From assembly GCA_040772905.1 (NCBI GenBank), contig JAXGXJ010000005.1, positions 186,001 to 250,000 on the forward strand: a stretch of DNA of 64,000 nucleotides, read 5' to 3'. Shown piece after piece: positions 35,323-44,353 of this stretch. The notes under the pieces are model-generated. The model saw only the letters and a program-made list of their open reading frames with translations. It searched no databases and was not told the origin of the DNA. A program made the translations under genes and the position numbers. This stretch comes from JAXGXJ01 sp040772905. Lineage in GTDB: Bacteria; Actinomycetota; Thermoleophilia; RBG-16-64-13. Positions within the stretch are counted from its first letter, which is position 1. Each line of letters begins with the position of its first letter.

Positions 35323-36765
35323 CTAGAGAGTCTGCAGGTCGACGATGTCGCCCGTCTTCGGGATATCCGGGTAGCTGCCGTTGAAGACCACCTTGCGCTC
35401 CCACGAGCCCGTCTTGCCTATCCACTGACCGCCCACCAGCGGAGTGGCGGCGCAGTTGGGCAGCGCCGAACCGGCGAACTTCACCGGGCCGACGATGGTC
35501 TGCAGGTCGGTCGCCGCGATGGCTTCGGCGTAGGAGGCGGGATCGTCGAGGTCCGCCGTCCGCTTGACCACGTCGGTGACCACGTCGAAGCCGGCGCCGC
35601 CGGTGAGACCCAGTGCGGGGCTGTAGGGGCTGCTCTTCGCGGACTCCCACGCGGCCACGATGTCCTCGCAGCCTAGACCGGTGAGGGCCGACTTGAACGG
35701 ATGGGTGCGCTCCCACCAGGTCTCGTTGCAGAGACCGTTGCCGATGTCGCCCACGGCGTCCATGTCGGGACGGGTGAGGATGGCCCGACCGATGTTGGTG
35801 ACCTTGGGCACCCAGCCCTGCTGCTTGGCCTGCTTCCAGAAGTTCGCGAAATCAGGCGGGTTGAGGAGGGCGGTGAAGCACTCGCAGCCCTCGGCCTTGA
35901 ACTGGTTGATGACGCTGGAGAAGTCCTCAGTGCCGGCAGTGACGAGACCGGGGTTGAGCCAGGTGTAGCCGGCCGTCTTGAGCGCCGAGGGGAAACCGGT
36001 GGCTTCATCAGCCGTGGCGCTGCCGTCGGGATCGTTGGCCCACAGGCAAGCGACTTTCTTGTTGGTGGGCAGGCTCTCGAACAGACCGATGTAGACCCCG
36101 TTCAGGTCGGCGATGGACCAGAACACGTTGTAGGCCCACTTGAAACCGGTGGCAGGATCGCCGCCCATGCCGAAGAACCAGGGCTCCATGGGGCATCCAT
36201 AAGTGATGCAGGGCACACCGTTGGCTTCGCACTGCTGGCCCACCGGGATGTTGACCACGGGGGTCATGCCGGCGAACACGATATCAGGCTTGTCACTGGT
36301 GATGAGCTGGCCCGCCACCTCGGCCGCCCGGTTGCTGTCGGACTGGCTGTCTTTCACCACCCAGGTGATGGGGTGCACTTTGCCGTCGGCGCCCACGAGG
36401 CCCTCGCCGATGGTGTCTTTGGCCTGCTGCAGCAGGAATTCGTCGGGCTCGCTCAGGCCTGCGTAGATGCCGGTGGTCATGGTGACCCAGCCGATCTTGA
36501 CTTCGCGCCCCTTCTCACCGCCAGCGGCCACCGTGGTGGTGGCACCGCCGGCCGTGGTGGTCGCGCCACCGGCGGTGGTGGTGGCACCGCCGGCCGTGGT
36601 GGTCGCCGGTTCCTCATCTCCGCCGCACGCGGCGATCAGTCCGCCGAGGCCGGCGCCCGCGCTGACGGCGAATCCGGCGACACCGGCGATCTTGAGGAAC
36701 TGGCGGCGCGAGACGGTCTTGGCTATGCCGTCACTCTCGCGGCAGTCTTCAGGTTTCTCAATCAT
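35323..36765 (-). CDS. livK: Branched-chain amino acid-type substrate-binding lipoprotein (LivK-like)
   Basis: A 480-residue type I periplasmic-binding-fold protein exported by the Tat route. The N-terminus has S-R-R-Q-F-L-K (about 21-27), a hydrophobic stretch and a lipobox ending at Cys47 or so. Three TTAGGA repeats then form a flexible tether. The ligand-binding region starts at about 88 (EVKIGWVTMTTGIYAG). Family members bind amino acids, amides, aromatic acids or short acids; the exact ligand is unknown. First gene of the liv operon. Confidence 0.9.
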   Translation of the reverse strand: MIEKPEDCRESDGIAKTVSRRQFLKIAGVAGFAVSAGAGLGGLIAACGGDEEPATTTAGGATTTAGGATTTAGGATTTVAAGGEKGREVKIGWVTMTTGIYAGLSEPDEFLLQQAKDTIGEGLVGADGKVHPITWVVKDSQSDSNRAAEVAGQLITSDKPDIVFAGMTPVVNIPVGQQCEANGVPCITYGCPMEPWFFGMGGDPATGFKWAYNVFWSIADLNGVYIGLFESLPTNKKVACLWANDPDGSATADEATGFPSALKTAGYTWLNPGLVTAGTEDFSSVINQFKAEGCECFTALLNPPDFANFWKQAKQQGWVPKVTNIGRAILTRPDMDAVGDIGNGLCNETWWERTHPFKSALTGLGCEDIVAAWESAKSSPYSPALGLTGGAGFDVVTDVVKRTADLDDPASYAEAIAATDLQTIVGPVKFAGSALPNCAATPLVGGQWIGKTGSWERKVVFNGSYPDIPKTGDIVDLQTL

Positions 36766-36852
36766 CGTAGCCCCCTTCGTCTGTGGTTCCCTGCCTGACT
36801 ACTGTCCCCTGTCACTGCGGCATACCCCGAGGGGCTGCGCACATTGTGCGGG

Positions 36853-36885
36853 ATTATCACACGACTGTGGCTTGTGCACTAGTGC
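36853..36885 (-). promoter_or_regulatory. Candidate liv operon promoter and palindrome
   Basis: On the minus strand GATAAT (36858-36853) preceded by TGT is a good extended -10; the -35 is weak. A 10-bp palindrome GCACTAGTGC (36876-36885) sits where a -35-blocking repressor could bind. By-eye prediction only. Confidence 0.3.
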
Positions 36886-36991
36886 CGTGTCCTCATTCCG
36901 TGCGCACGAGACCGGGCAGATATGGCATTACCGAAAACGAGCCAGACGAAACCCGCTCCGCGAGGTTCTTCGTCCACTCGCGCAAGAGAGC

Positions 36992-37258
36992 CTAGTCGCC
37001 ATCCCCAGCTTCCACATCATCCTCGAAGGAGAAGCTGGCCTTCACCGGGTGCGCCTCCCCCAAGACTTCCATGACACTGCGGCCGCTCAAGATGAGCCGG
37101 AACAGCCAGTAACCCAGATCCCACCCATCGGTGGCGTCATCCAGGCCCGACCGCCCTTCGGAGTCCTTGCGCACGGCCTCTTCGGCCATGGTCCGCAGTT
37201 TCGTCCACTGCTGAGGTTTAAGGTCGGGAAACTCGAGGGTGAGGTTGAAGCGTTGCAT
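36992..37258 (-). CDS. Small conserved-looking protein of unknown function
   Basis: An 88-residue acidic protein starting MQRFNLTLEFPDLKPQQW, with a helical middle and a DDATDGWDLGYWLFRLIL segment. The ATG at 37258 has GGAGGGG eight bases upstream; the longer frame to 37513 covers the ferredoxin gene promoter and is unlikely. I do not recognise the family. It is divergent from the ferredoxin gene. Confidence 0.6.
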   Translation of the reverse strand: MQRFNLTLEFPDLKPQQWTKLRTMAEEAVRKDSEGRSGLDDATDGWDLGYWLFRLILSGRSVMEVLGEAHPVKASFSFEDDVEAGDGD

Positions 37259-37406
37259 GTCCCCTCCTTCGACGTCACGTGTGGCCTGGGAGCGCGCTGC
37301 CTCAAGCTGCGCTTGTATGGACTGCCTAGATTGTGACACGAACGCCGGTTCTGGCAAAATGCTGCCACACCGGTCCGCGTACACCGCGAAACGACTTGGA
37401 GTGACT

Positions 37407-38111
37407 ATGAGCACCAGGAAGATCATCGAGATCGACCGCGACCTCTGCGACGGCTGCGGGCTGTGCACCACGGCATGTGACGAGGGAGCCCTCGAGTTGG
37501 ACGACCAGGGCAAAGCTGTGCTGGTGCGAGAACTCTATTGCGACGGCATGGGCATGTGTCTGAACGTGTGCCCCACTGGTGCGTTGACCATCGTCGAGCG
37601 CGAGGGTGAGACCTATGACCCCGAGGCCACCCGCGAGCACGTGCGCCGCACCCGGGGCGAGGCGGCCGTGGCCGCCGTGCATCCCGGAGAAGACGAAGCC
37701 GCGGTCGACGATGCTCCCGGCGCGACGGTGTCGGCACGCTCGGAGCTCACTCAGTGGCCCATCCAGCTGCACCTCATCTCTCCGCACGCCCCCTACTTCC
37801 AGGGAGCTGACCTGCTCATCGCCGCCGACTGCACGGCCTTCACGCTCGGCCGTTTTCACGGTGAGTTGCTGAAGGGGCGCAAGCTGGTGATCGCCTGTCC
37901 CAAGCTGGACGACACCGACGGCTATCTGGAGAAGCTCACCGACCTCATACGCATGAACGACCTGCGCTCCATCACCATCGCCATCATGACCGTTCCCTGC
38001 TGCAATGGGCTGGATAGGATGGTGCACATGGCGGTGGCGCAATCCGGGGTCGACCTGCCGGTCGAGACCGTGGTCATCGGCATCGACGGCGAGATCGCCG
38101 ACCGCCGCTAG
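37407..38111 (+). CDS. 4Fe-4S ferredoxin-like protein with C-terminal domain
   Basis: 234 residues. The first cluster motif is complete (CDGCGLCTTAC, cysteines 14, 17, 20, 24). The second lacks one cysteine (CDGMGMCLNVC, Met in place of the second Cys), so it may hold a [3Fe-4S] or a differently ligated cluster. After an acidic linker the C-terminal 110 residues form an alpha/beta domain with conserved-looking cysteines (AADCTAF, IACPKLDDTD, VPCCNGLDRM). Such proteins are frequent in anaerobes; partner unknown. A two-domain nitroreductase follows 38 bases downstream, so electron transfer to it is plausible. Confidence 0.85.
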   Translation: MSTRKIIEIDRDLCDGCGLCTTACDEGALELDDQGKAVLVRELYCDGMGMCLNVCPTGALTIVEREGETYDPEATREHVRRTRGEAAVAAVHPGEDEAAVDDAPGATVSARSELTQWPIQLHLISPHAPYFQGADLLIAADCTAFTLGRFHGELLKGRKLVIACPKLDDTDGYLEKLTDLIRMNDLRSITIAIMTVPCCNGLDRMVHMAVAQSGVDLPVETVVIGIDGEIADRR

Positions 38112-38149
38112 GCCGGTCGGCTCGACCGCCTCGAAGGACGGACGACCTC

Positions 38150-39037
38150 ATGAGCATAGGAGACACGAAGGACTTCCCCGTCGCCTTGGGCGACATGCCG
38201 GTGGCCGAGTGGGCCGCCGCGATCGTGGTAAGACGCTCCACCCGCACCTACGACGGCCGTGCGGCCGAGCCGGCGCTTCTGGACGGACTCGAGACCTTGG
38301 CCGCGTCCCTGCCCGGACAGGACACCGCTCGGGTAGCCATCGTGCGCGACCTGCCGAAGGATGTGTTCACCGGGGCCATCGGCAGCTACGGCAAAGTGGT
38401 CGGGGCCCGCTCCGGCCTCCTGGTGATCGGTCGCGAAGACGCGCCCGCCGTGCAGGAATCGGCGGGATACGTGGGTGAGGCTCTCATACTGGAAGCGACT
38501 GCCAAGGGTCTCGACTCCTGCTGGGTAGGCGGGTTCTTCGACAGGAAGGTGAGCGAGCGCTTGGTGGCGTTGGCCCCGCACGAACGCGTACTGGCCGTGT
38601 CTCCCCTGGGACACGCCGAGGCAAGGACCCGCGCCACCGAGAAGATGCTCAAGCGCATCGTGGGCGCCCACAAACGCCGGCCGCCCGAGGAGATCGCGGT
38701 CGGCTATGACGAAGAGGCCTGGCCGGCCTGGGCGGCCGAAGGCGTGCGGCTGGCCCGCTCGGCCCCCTCGGCCGTCAACAGGCAGCCCTGGCAGTTCCGC
38801 CTGGAGGACGACAGCACCCCCACCGGGTCATATGCCGGGCCCACGGGCGCCGTCACCCTCGCGGCCACGGGCAAGGGGCACGACGGCACGGTGTCGCGCC
38901 GCTTGGATTGCGGCATCGCCATGCTCCATTTCGAGGTGGGCGCGCGTCTGATGGGCGCCACCGGACACTGGGAGACCCTGGACCCGCCCGACGTGGCCCG
39001 CTATCGCATGGCGGCGACAGCCGACGCCCGCGTTTAG
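38150..39037 (+). CDS. Putative nitroreductase (TM1586-type, double domain)
   Basis: 295 residues with two related halves. The first opens VVRRSTRTYDGRAAEPALLD and includes GYVGEALILEATAKGLDSCWVGG. The second opens GVRLARSAPSAVNRQPWQFR and ends in a CGIAMLHFEVGARLMG helix. This matches the TM1586 nitroreductase family, a single-chain pseudo-dimer binding FMN. It probably forms an operon with the ferredoxin gene upstream. Confidence 0.85.
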   Translation: MSIGDTKDFPVALGDMPVAEWAAAIVVRRSTRTYDGRAAEPALLDGLETLAASLPGQDTARVAIVRDLPKDVFTGAIGSYGKVVGARSGLLVIGREDAPAVQESAGYVGEALILEATAKGLDSCWVGGFFDRKVSERLVALAPHERVLAVSPLGHAEARTRATEKMLKRIVGAHKRRPPEEIAVGYDEEAWPAWAAEGVRLARSAPSAVNRQPWQFRLEDDSTPTGSYAGPTGAVTLAATGKGHDGTVSRRLDCGIAMLHFEVGARLMGATGHWETLDPPDVARYRMAATADARV

Positions 39038-39047
39038 ACCCGCCGCC

Positions 39048-40256
39048 TTAGGAAGCCTGCGGCGGCCGGGAGCGGAAGAACACCAGAGCCGCCAGGGCGG
39101 CCACACCGAACGCGGCCAGCATCACATAGCCGGCGCTATAAGAGCCACGCGATTGTCCCCCCAGGTCGAGGAACAGTCCGAACAACCATGGCGCGACCAG
39201 CGAGCCTGCGAAACCCATGAGACTGTTGAGCCCGGTGGCAGGGCCCACCTGCTCCGGCCCGGACACCACCTCAGGAAGATAGGCCAGCATGGCGGGGAAG
39301 AAATACATGCTGAAGAATCCCGAGATGAGCACCAGGGTGATCGCGAGCGGCACTCCAGGCGTGACGCCCACGACGGCGGTCACCACCACCATGATGACCA
39401 GCGACACCACGATCACCCGAGGTTTGCCCCAGCGGGCCATCCCCAGCGCACCCAACGGGGTCCCCAAGACCTGGGCCGCGCCGAGCCCGGCCAGCAGGTA
39501 GACCGACACCGCCGCGGACGACCCGTGGGTGTCCTGCAGGAAGCTGGGGGTCCACGCCAGGGTGCCCACGCTCATGGCCAAGGCGGCTGTGTTGACGAAG
39601 GCCAGTATCATCACGCGCTTGTTGCTGAGCGCCCCCCAGAACGAGCGCCCCAGAGCGCGCGCATCCATGGCCCCCGCTGCATAACGGGGCTTGGTCCGCA
39701 CCGCCTTCTGCAGCAACACCACCACACCCACCACGAAACCCAAGGCGGCGTCGGTGAGGAACACCGCTCTGTATCCGCCCGCACTCTGGATACTGGGCAT
39801 GACGAGCAGCGCAGCCATGGTCCCGAGTCCCCAGCCCGCGCCCAGGATGCCCCAGGCTCGTCCCAGCCAGCGAGGCGGCACAGAGTGGGCCAGCACCGGG
39901 CTGCAGGTGGCGATGACCATGCCCCCCGCCACTCCCTGGATGGCCCGCCCCACGAGGAACCCCGCGAAAGAGGAACTGAGCGCGAAGATGAGCGAGCCCA
40001 GCATGAAACAGCCACAACTGACAGCCAGCAGCCATCCGCCCCACCGGGCCGCCCCAATGCCCGAGACGATGCCGGCGACACCGTAGAAGCCCATGAAGAC
40101 CGACGTGAGCAACCCTATCTGCGCGTCGCTGAGCTGCAACTCGCTGCGCAGCTCGTTGGTGATCACAGGCAGGAGCGACAGCGTCACCGCGGCGGTGACG
40201 AACACCAACATCAGCGACAACGCCAGCCCATCGGCCCCGCGGCGTGTGGTTATCAC
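39048..40256 (-). CDS. Major facilitator superfamily transporter
   Basis: A 402-residue protein with 12 predicted membrane helices, starting at GTG 40256 with AGGAG upstream. GFYGVAGIVSGIGAARWGG corresponds to the loop 2-3 region, and the second half begins after a charged central loop (about 190-205). Substrate unknown; a drug or metabolite exporter, or an organic-acid carrier of the nitrate/oxalate-like branch, is possible. A 7-bp stem (39040-39046 with 39059-39065) at its 3' end may be a shared terminator with the convergent nitroreductase. Confidence 0.9.
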   Translation of the reverse strand: MITTRRGADGLALSLMLVFVTAAVTLSLLPVITNELRSELQLSDAQIGLLTSVFMGFYGVAGIVSGIGAARWGGWLLAVSCGCFMLGSLIFALSSSFAGFLVGRAIQGVAGGMVIATCSPVLAHSVPPRWLGRAWGILGAGWGLGTMAALLVMPSIQSAGGYRAVFLTDAALGFVVGVVVLLQKAVRTKPRYAAGAMDARALGRSFWGALSNKRVMILAFVNTAALAMSVGTLAWTPSFLQDTHGSSAAVSVYLLAGLGAAQVLGTPLGALGMARWGKPRVIVVSLVIMVVVTAVVGVTPGVPLAITLVLISGFFSMYFFPAMLAYLPEVVSGPEQVGPATGLNSLMGFAGSLVAPWLFGLFLDLGGQSRGSYSAGYVMLAAFGVAALAALVFFRSRPPQAS

Positions 40257-40390
40257 GTACTCCTGCTCGTGCAGCTCAGGCTCCTTCCCGTCGCGACCTC
40301 GTATCCCACTGCCCCTGCGAGCCGTCCTGTCCGCGCCCTATACTATCGACATGCGGCAGGAAAAAAGTACAACTTCGTGAGCCCGACGTG

Positions 40391-40771
40391 GTGAGCTTCC
40401 TCATCCGCTGGGGCGTCAATGCAGGAGCCGTGGCCGTAGCCGCGTGGCTGGTGCCCGGCATCTACGTGGAGGAGCCCAACGGCGTCTGGGCGGTGCTGCT
40501 CGTCGCGCTGGTGCTGGGCCTGGTGAACGCCTTCATCCGTCCGCTCATCTCGGCTCTTTCGTGCGGGCTCATCGTGCTGACACTAGGCTTGTTCACCTTT
40601 GTCATAAACGCCCTCATGTTCTGGCTGGCGTCCTGGGTGACCACCGACCTGTTGGGGTTCGGCTTCCACGTGGACGGGTTCTGGAACGCCCTGCTCGGCT
40701 CCCTCATCGTCAGCATAGTGTCGGCTCTCGCCACCACGTTCGTGGGCAGGGGACGACTGAAAAGACGCTAG
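40391..40771 (+). CDS. Small four-helix membrane protein (phage-holin-4-2/YvlD-like)
   Basis: About 126 residues with four hydrophobic helices: AGAVAVAAWLVPGIYVE, LLVALVLGLVNAFIRPLI, CGLIVLTLGLFTFVINALMFWLAS, and ALLGSLIVSIVSALATT. The NAFIRPLI and LTLGLFTFVINALMFWL elements are characteristic of the PF04020 family. I placed the start at GTG 40391; upstream codons read through but are not conserved-looking. The role of the family in non-phage genomes is unclear. Overlaps the tetR end by four bases, convergently. Confidence 0.8.
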   Translation: MSFLIRWGVNAGAVAVAAWLVPGIYVEEPNGVWAVLLVALVLGLVNAFIRPLISALSCGLIVLTLGLFTFVINALMFWLASWVTTDLLGFGFHVDGFWNALLGSLIVSIVSALATTFVGRGRLKRR

Positions 40772-41421
40772 CAGGCGGCTCCGTCGCAGCCTTGCAGATA
40801 GACCGAAGTGATATAGACGAGGTTCTCGGTCAACTCTTCGTCCGAGTAGCCGCCGGCCAGCGGCGCCGACTCGCCGAAGATCACCCGCTCCCTTATGAGC
40901 AGGTTCACCACGGTGAAGGCCCAGTCGACAGCAGCCACCGGGTTGGGATGCCGGACTTGGTCGGCATGCACCAGCAGGGCTTCGCGGAACAACTGGCGCC
41001 GCCGCTCGTCGCCCTTCTCGCACCGTCCGGAGAACTCCGCGGAGTCGGCACATTCGAGGATGAAGGCGCGGAACATGGCCGGTTCGGAGAGGAAGTGGCG
41101 TACGAAGAGCTCCACCATCCGACGGATGGCCCCGTCCAGTGAGGCATCGCTGTCGCGCCCGGCCTCGAACTCCGCTCGGATGGAGGCCTCCATCCGGTTG
41201 AGGAACCGTTCCCGCACCGCGCCCAGGAGCGCCAGCTTGTTGGGAAAGCGTGAGTAGAGCCCTCCCACCGAGAACCCCGCCAGCCTGGCGACATCAGCAA
41301 CACTCAGATCGTCGAACCCCTGCTCGCGGATGAGGGTCTCGGCCGCGTCGAGATAGCGGTCGAACGACTCTCGACTTCTCTTCTGGCGAGGCGGACTGTA
41401 TGTGGATGCGCGCGAGTCCAT
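40768..41421 (-). CDS. TetR-family transcriptional regulator
   Basis: 217 residues. The N-terminal HTH is at about 30-65: AAETLIREQGFDDLSVADVARLAGFSVGGLYSRFPNK. The C-terminal ligand-binding domain is all-helical. I chose ATG 41421 (MDSRASTY) with AAGGAG six bases upstream rather than the in-frame ATG at 41451, which lies inside the palindromic operator. It probably represses itself; whether it also controls the adjacent molybdoenzyme or the MFS gene is unknown. Confidence 0.9.
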   Translation of the reverse strand: MDSRASTYSPPRQKRSRESFDRYLDAAETLIREQGFDDLSVADVARLAGFSVGGLYSRFPNKLALLGAVRERFLNRMEASIRAEFEAGRDSDASLDGAIRRMVELFVRHFLSEPAMFRAFILECADSAEFSGRCEKGDERRRQLFREALLVHADQVRHPNPVAAVDWAFTVVNLLIRERVIFGESAPLAGGYSDEELTENLVYITSVYLQGCDGAAC

Positions 41422-41440
41422 GGACTCCTTATTGTACAAA

Positions 41441-41459
41441 TGTTCTGTCACGCAGAACA
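41441..41459. promoter_or_regulatory. Palindromic operator, probably for the TetR regulator
   Basis: TGTTCTG and CAGAACA are perfect 7-bp arms around a 5-base centre, a typical TetR-type site. It lies about 20 bases upstream of the tetR start codon and just upstream of its ribosome site. Confidence 0.6.
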
Positions 41460-41474
41460 GACGGCGTTGTAATG

Positions 41475-41513
41475 CGGCTGCGTGGGTGACCGGCCCTCTC
41501 GCCCACGCAGCCG
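41475..41513 (-). terminator. Hairpin terminator of the molybdoenzyme operon
   Basis: CGGCTGCGTGGG (41475-41486) and CCCACGCAGCCG (41502-41513) form a perfect 12-bp stem eight bases after the Fe-S subunit stop codon. Confidence 0.7.
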
Positions 41514-41520
41514 ACGTATA

Positions 41521-42174
41521 TCAGCGCGGCTGGTGAGGGTCTTTTCTCACCTCTTCATCTATGTGATCGCGCAGCCCTTCGGGAAAACTGTAGGTGACCT
41601 TGGGTGACGTGCCGGCGTCGGCGCGCAATGCTCCCGCCCGGCGGGCCGCATGACTGATCGCGCTCTGGGGGTCGTCCAGGTCGCCGAACACCATGGCCCG
41701 AGAAGGGCATCCAGCAACACAGGCGGGCACGCCGCCCTCATCGACCCGGTGTACGCAGAGGGTGCACATGGAGGCCTGACCGGGCACATGCCTGCGGTGC
41801 GCGGGAGCCGACTCAGCGTAGGGACGAGCCTCTTCCGTGAAATACTCAGCCTCGGGATTCAGGATCATCACCTGATACGGGCAGGCTTTGACACAGGCCC
41901 CCACTCCCTTGCACCGATCTTTGTCCACCAACACGATCCCGTCGGCGCGCTGGTAGACAGCCTGGTTCGGACAGGCCTTCACGCACGGTGGGTTCTCACA
42001 ATGCATGCAGGCGTAGCGCACGTAGGTGATGCGCTGCGACGCCTCATGCTCCACCTGGAGGATCTGGTTCCACCAGACCCCCGGAGGAGTGAGGTTCTCC
42101 TCCTTGCAGCTAATGACGCAGGTCATACAACCCACGCAGCGGTCAAGATCGACGACGATCCCGTATCTGGCCAT
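41521..42174 (-). CDS. 4Fe-4S electron-transfer subunit (DmsB/NrfC type)
   Basis: 217 residues with four ferredoxin-type cluster motifs: CVGCMTCVISC, CMHCENPPCVKACP, CKGVGACVKACP and CTLCVHRVDEGGVPACVAGCP. The third replaces a Cys with Val-Gly spacing (CKGVGAC), so one cluster may be atypical. It is the usual partner of DMSO-reductase-family catalytic subunits and is encoded 28 bases downstream of one. No membrane anchor subunit follows, so electrons probably go to or from a soluble carrier. Confidence 0.92.
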   Translation of the reverse strand: MARYGIVVDLDRCVGCMTCVISCKEENLTPPGVWWNQILQVEHEASQRITYVRYACMHCENPPCVKACPNQAVYQRADGIVLVDKDRCKGVGACVKACPYQVMILNPEAEYFTEEARPYAESAPAHRRHVPGQASMCTLCVHRVDEGGVPACVAGCPSRAMVFGDLDDPQSAISHAARRAGALRADAGTSPKVTYSFPEGLRDHIDEEVRKDPHQPR

Positions 42175-42202
42175 TATCTGATCTCCCTCTCCGCTACTCG
42201 GC

Positions 42203-44317
42203 TCACTGCGCCTTGACCGCTTGGCAGGGCGTCTCTTTGAAGGGCGGATATCCTGATATCGGATCGAACTGTCGGGGGATGAGATCGTTCACGTTGGCTT
42301 TGGCCCAGCCGTGCATGATGCCCACCGTGCCCTTGCTCATCATGATGGTGGGCTTGGCCTTCACACGGATCTCGCCTAGAGCAGTGCTGAGGATCACATC
42401 ATCGCCCCTCTCCAGATCGCGGGCGGCCGCATCGGCGGGATTCATCATCAGCATGGGATCCTTCTCCAGCTCCAACAGCCAGGGAGAATCCTGGCGCCAC
42501 TTGCTGTGCGTGACAAAGGGCAGCCTCGAGCCGGAGATAAGCACCAACGGGAACTCCTCCGAGGTGGGCAGGGGATCCTTGTACTCGCACAAGGCTGGAT
42601 AGCCGTGCTTGGCCAGGACTGTGGACACGGCCTCGATCTTGCCCGTGGCGGTGGGGAAGCCGGGTGTGCCGTCGGGACGGTTGAGACCCTTCTCGTGCTT
42701 GGCGAAGGACTCGGGGTTCTTCGCAGGCACGGTGACACCGGTCTCGATGTTCGCACGCAGCGTGGCGTAGTCGAGGTCCCACAGCTTGAGGATGTCGTCA
42801 CAGGCGGCCTCGACATCCCCGTGATAGAAGGTCTCGGCATGGCCCAGCCGGACCCCGATGTCCAAGGCGATCTTCCAGTCCTCGCGGCACTCGCCTCGCG
42901 GCGGGACCGGCGTACGGCCGTAGACAGTGCGTCCCATGACCGCGAAGGGCGCCTGCCGTTCGAAGTTCATGGCGGCCGGCAACAGGATGTCCACGTAGTC
43001 GTGGGTCCAGGGCCTGTAGAAGTAGTCCACCGCCATGCTGAACTCCAGTGAACCGATGGCCTCCTGGTACTCCTTGGTGTGCGCCCAGATCATGGTGTTG
43101 AGACCCCAGCCCAAGAGCGCCTTGACCTTGCCCTCTTTGATCCACTCCACCAGCGAACTGGTCATGACCTCGAAGAGGAACTCCGCCCACGCCGGATACT
43201 CGTGCAGATCGAGACGGCGGTCGCGCATGTCGAGCAGGCCCTGCCTCAGCGTAAAGGTAGGCGGTCCGTCGGCCCAGTGCCCTCCGAGACCCTCCAGCGG
43301 GTTGGTGGGCTTGGCGATGCCCCCGGGCACATCTATGTAGCCGCAGACGGCCGGGACCATCAGAAGCGCCCGGTGGTTGTTGGTGGCATTGGTGTTGTGC
43401 GTGGTGCCCTGCGACCCGGTGAGCAGACCGCCGGGTCGCGCGGTCGCGTAGAGCCGGGCCGCCTCCACGATCTTATCGGCCGGGACCCAGGTGAGGTCCT
43501 CCACTCTCTCGGGCGGAAAATCGGCCACGTAGGCCTTCAACTCCTCCAAACCATGGATCCAATCCCGGCAGAAGTCCTTGTCTTCCAGGCCCTCTTTGAA
43601 GATGACGTGCATCATGCCCGCGGCGAGAGCGGCGTCGGTGCCGGGGCGAGGGGCAAGATGGATGTCGGCCAGCGTCCCCACCATGGGAGTGTTGCGGGGG
43701 TCGATGACGATGAACTTCACACCCCGGGCTTTGGCGTCGGCCAGAGCACCGTGACACATGTAGGGCTGACCCGAGTAGGCCGGGTTGGTTCCCCAGATGA
43801 GCATCACCTTGGTGTCGGCCGAAGGCAGGTTGCCGGTGGTGGGGAACCCGTAGGTGAGCATCTCGGCCAACTGCGCGGCACGCCTGCAGGCGGTGGAGCT
43901 CTCGCACCCGTAGTTGGGCGAGCCGTACGTGACGGCCAAGCGCTGCACCGCCGCCCGCGGCTCTTTGGGATCTCCCACGTAGAAGAACACCGACTCGGGA
44001 CCGCTCTCCGTCTTGATGCGCTCGAGGTGGCCCACGATGGTGTCATAGGCCTCCTCCCAGGTGATGCGCGTGAAGCCCGGGTCGCCCGGACCTTTCGGGT
44101 TGGTGCGCTTCATGGGATAGAGAAGGCGATCGGGATGATAGAGGCGCTGCAAAGTGGCATACCCCTTGGAGCAGATGGGCCCCGCGGGATAGCCGGGCCA
44201 GGGCTCCACCTTGGTCACCACGTCCCCCTCGCGCGTGAACCGGATGCCGCAGAAGGGCACTTCGTTACAGCCGTCGCAGAAGGTGTATCCGTAGTTGTCT
44301 CTGGTTCCTTCGGTCAT
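42203..44317 (-). CDS. Molybdopterin (bis-MGD) oxidoreductase, catalytic subunit
   Basis: 704 residues of the DMSO-reductase superfamily. The N-terminal cluster site is C14-X2-C17-X5-C23-X25-C49, with a wider second gap than the usual X3. The Mo/W ligand is probably the Cys in SSTACRRAAQ. Later come LIWGTNPAYSG, IVIDPRNTPM, LPAAMNFER and a C-terminal MopB-binding domain (about 590-690: GDDVILSTALGEI). There is no Tat signal, so the enzyme is cytoplasmic. Possible relatives are thiosulfate/polysulfide reductase-like, formate dehydrogenase-like or hydratase-like enzymes; the reaction is unknown. Confidence 0.92.
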   Translation of the reverse strand: MTEGTRDNYGYTFCDGCNEVPFCGIRFTREGDVVTKVEPWPGYPAGPICSKGYATLQRLYHPDRLLYPMKRTNPKGPGDPGFTRITWEEAYDTIVGHLERIKTESGPESVFFYVGDPKEPRAAVQRLAVTYGSPNYGCESSTACRRAAQLAEMLTYGFPTTGNLPSADTKVMLIWGTNPAYSGQPYMCHGALADAKARGVKFIVIDPRNTPMVGTLADIHLAPRPGTDAALAAGMMHVIFKEGLEDKDFCRDWIHGLEELKAYVADFPPERVEDLTWVPADKIVEAARLYATARPGGLLTGSQGTTHNTNATNNHRALLMVPAVCGYIDVPGGIAKPTNPLEGLGGHWADGPPTFTLRQGLLDMRDRRLDLHEYPAWAEFLFEVMTSSLVEWIKEGKVKALLGWGLNTMIWAHTKEYQEAIGSLEFSMAVDYFYRPWTHDYVDILLPAAMNFERQAPFAVMGRTVYGRTPVPPRGECREDWKIALDIGVRLGHAETFYHGDVEAACDDILKLWDLDYATLRANIETGVTVPAKNPESFAKHEKGLNRPDGTPGFPTATGKIEAVSTVLAKHGYPALCEYKDPLPTSEEFPLVLISGSRLPFVTHSKWRQDSPWLLELEKDPMLMMNPADAAARDLERGDDVILSTALGEIRVKAKPTIMMSKGTVGIMHGWAKANVNDLIPRQFDPISGYPPFKETPCQAVKAQ

Positions 44318-44353
44318 CTCTCATCCTTCTCTCTTGCGGAAAAGCGGCGCGTC

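Noticed and set aside
36540..36600. Short tandem repeat as a CRISPR or regulatory array
   Set aside because: It encodes the TTAGGA linker repeats of the LivK-like lipoprotein in frame.
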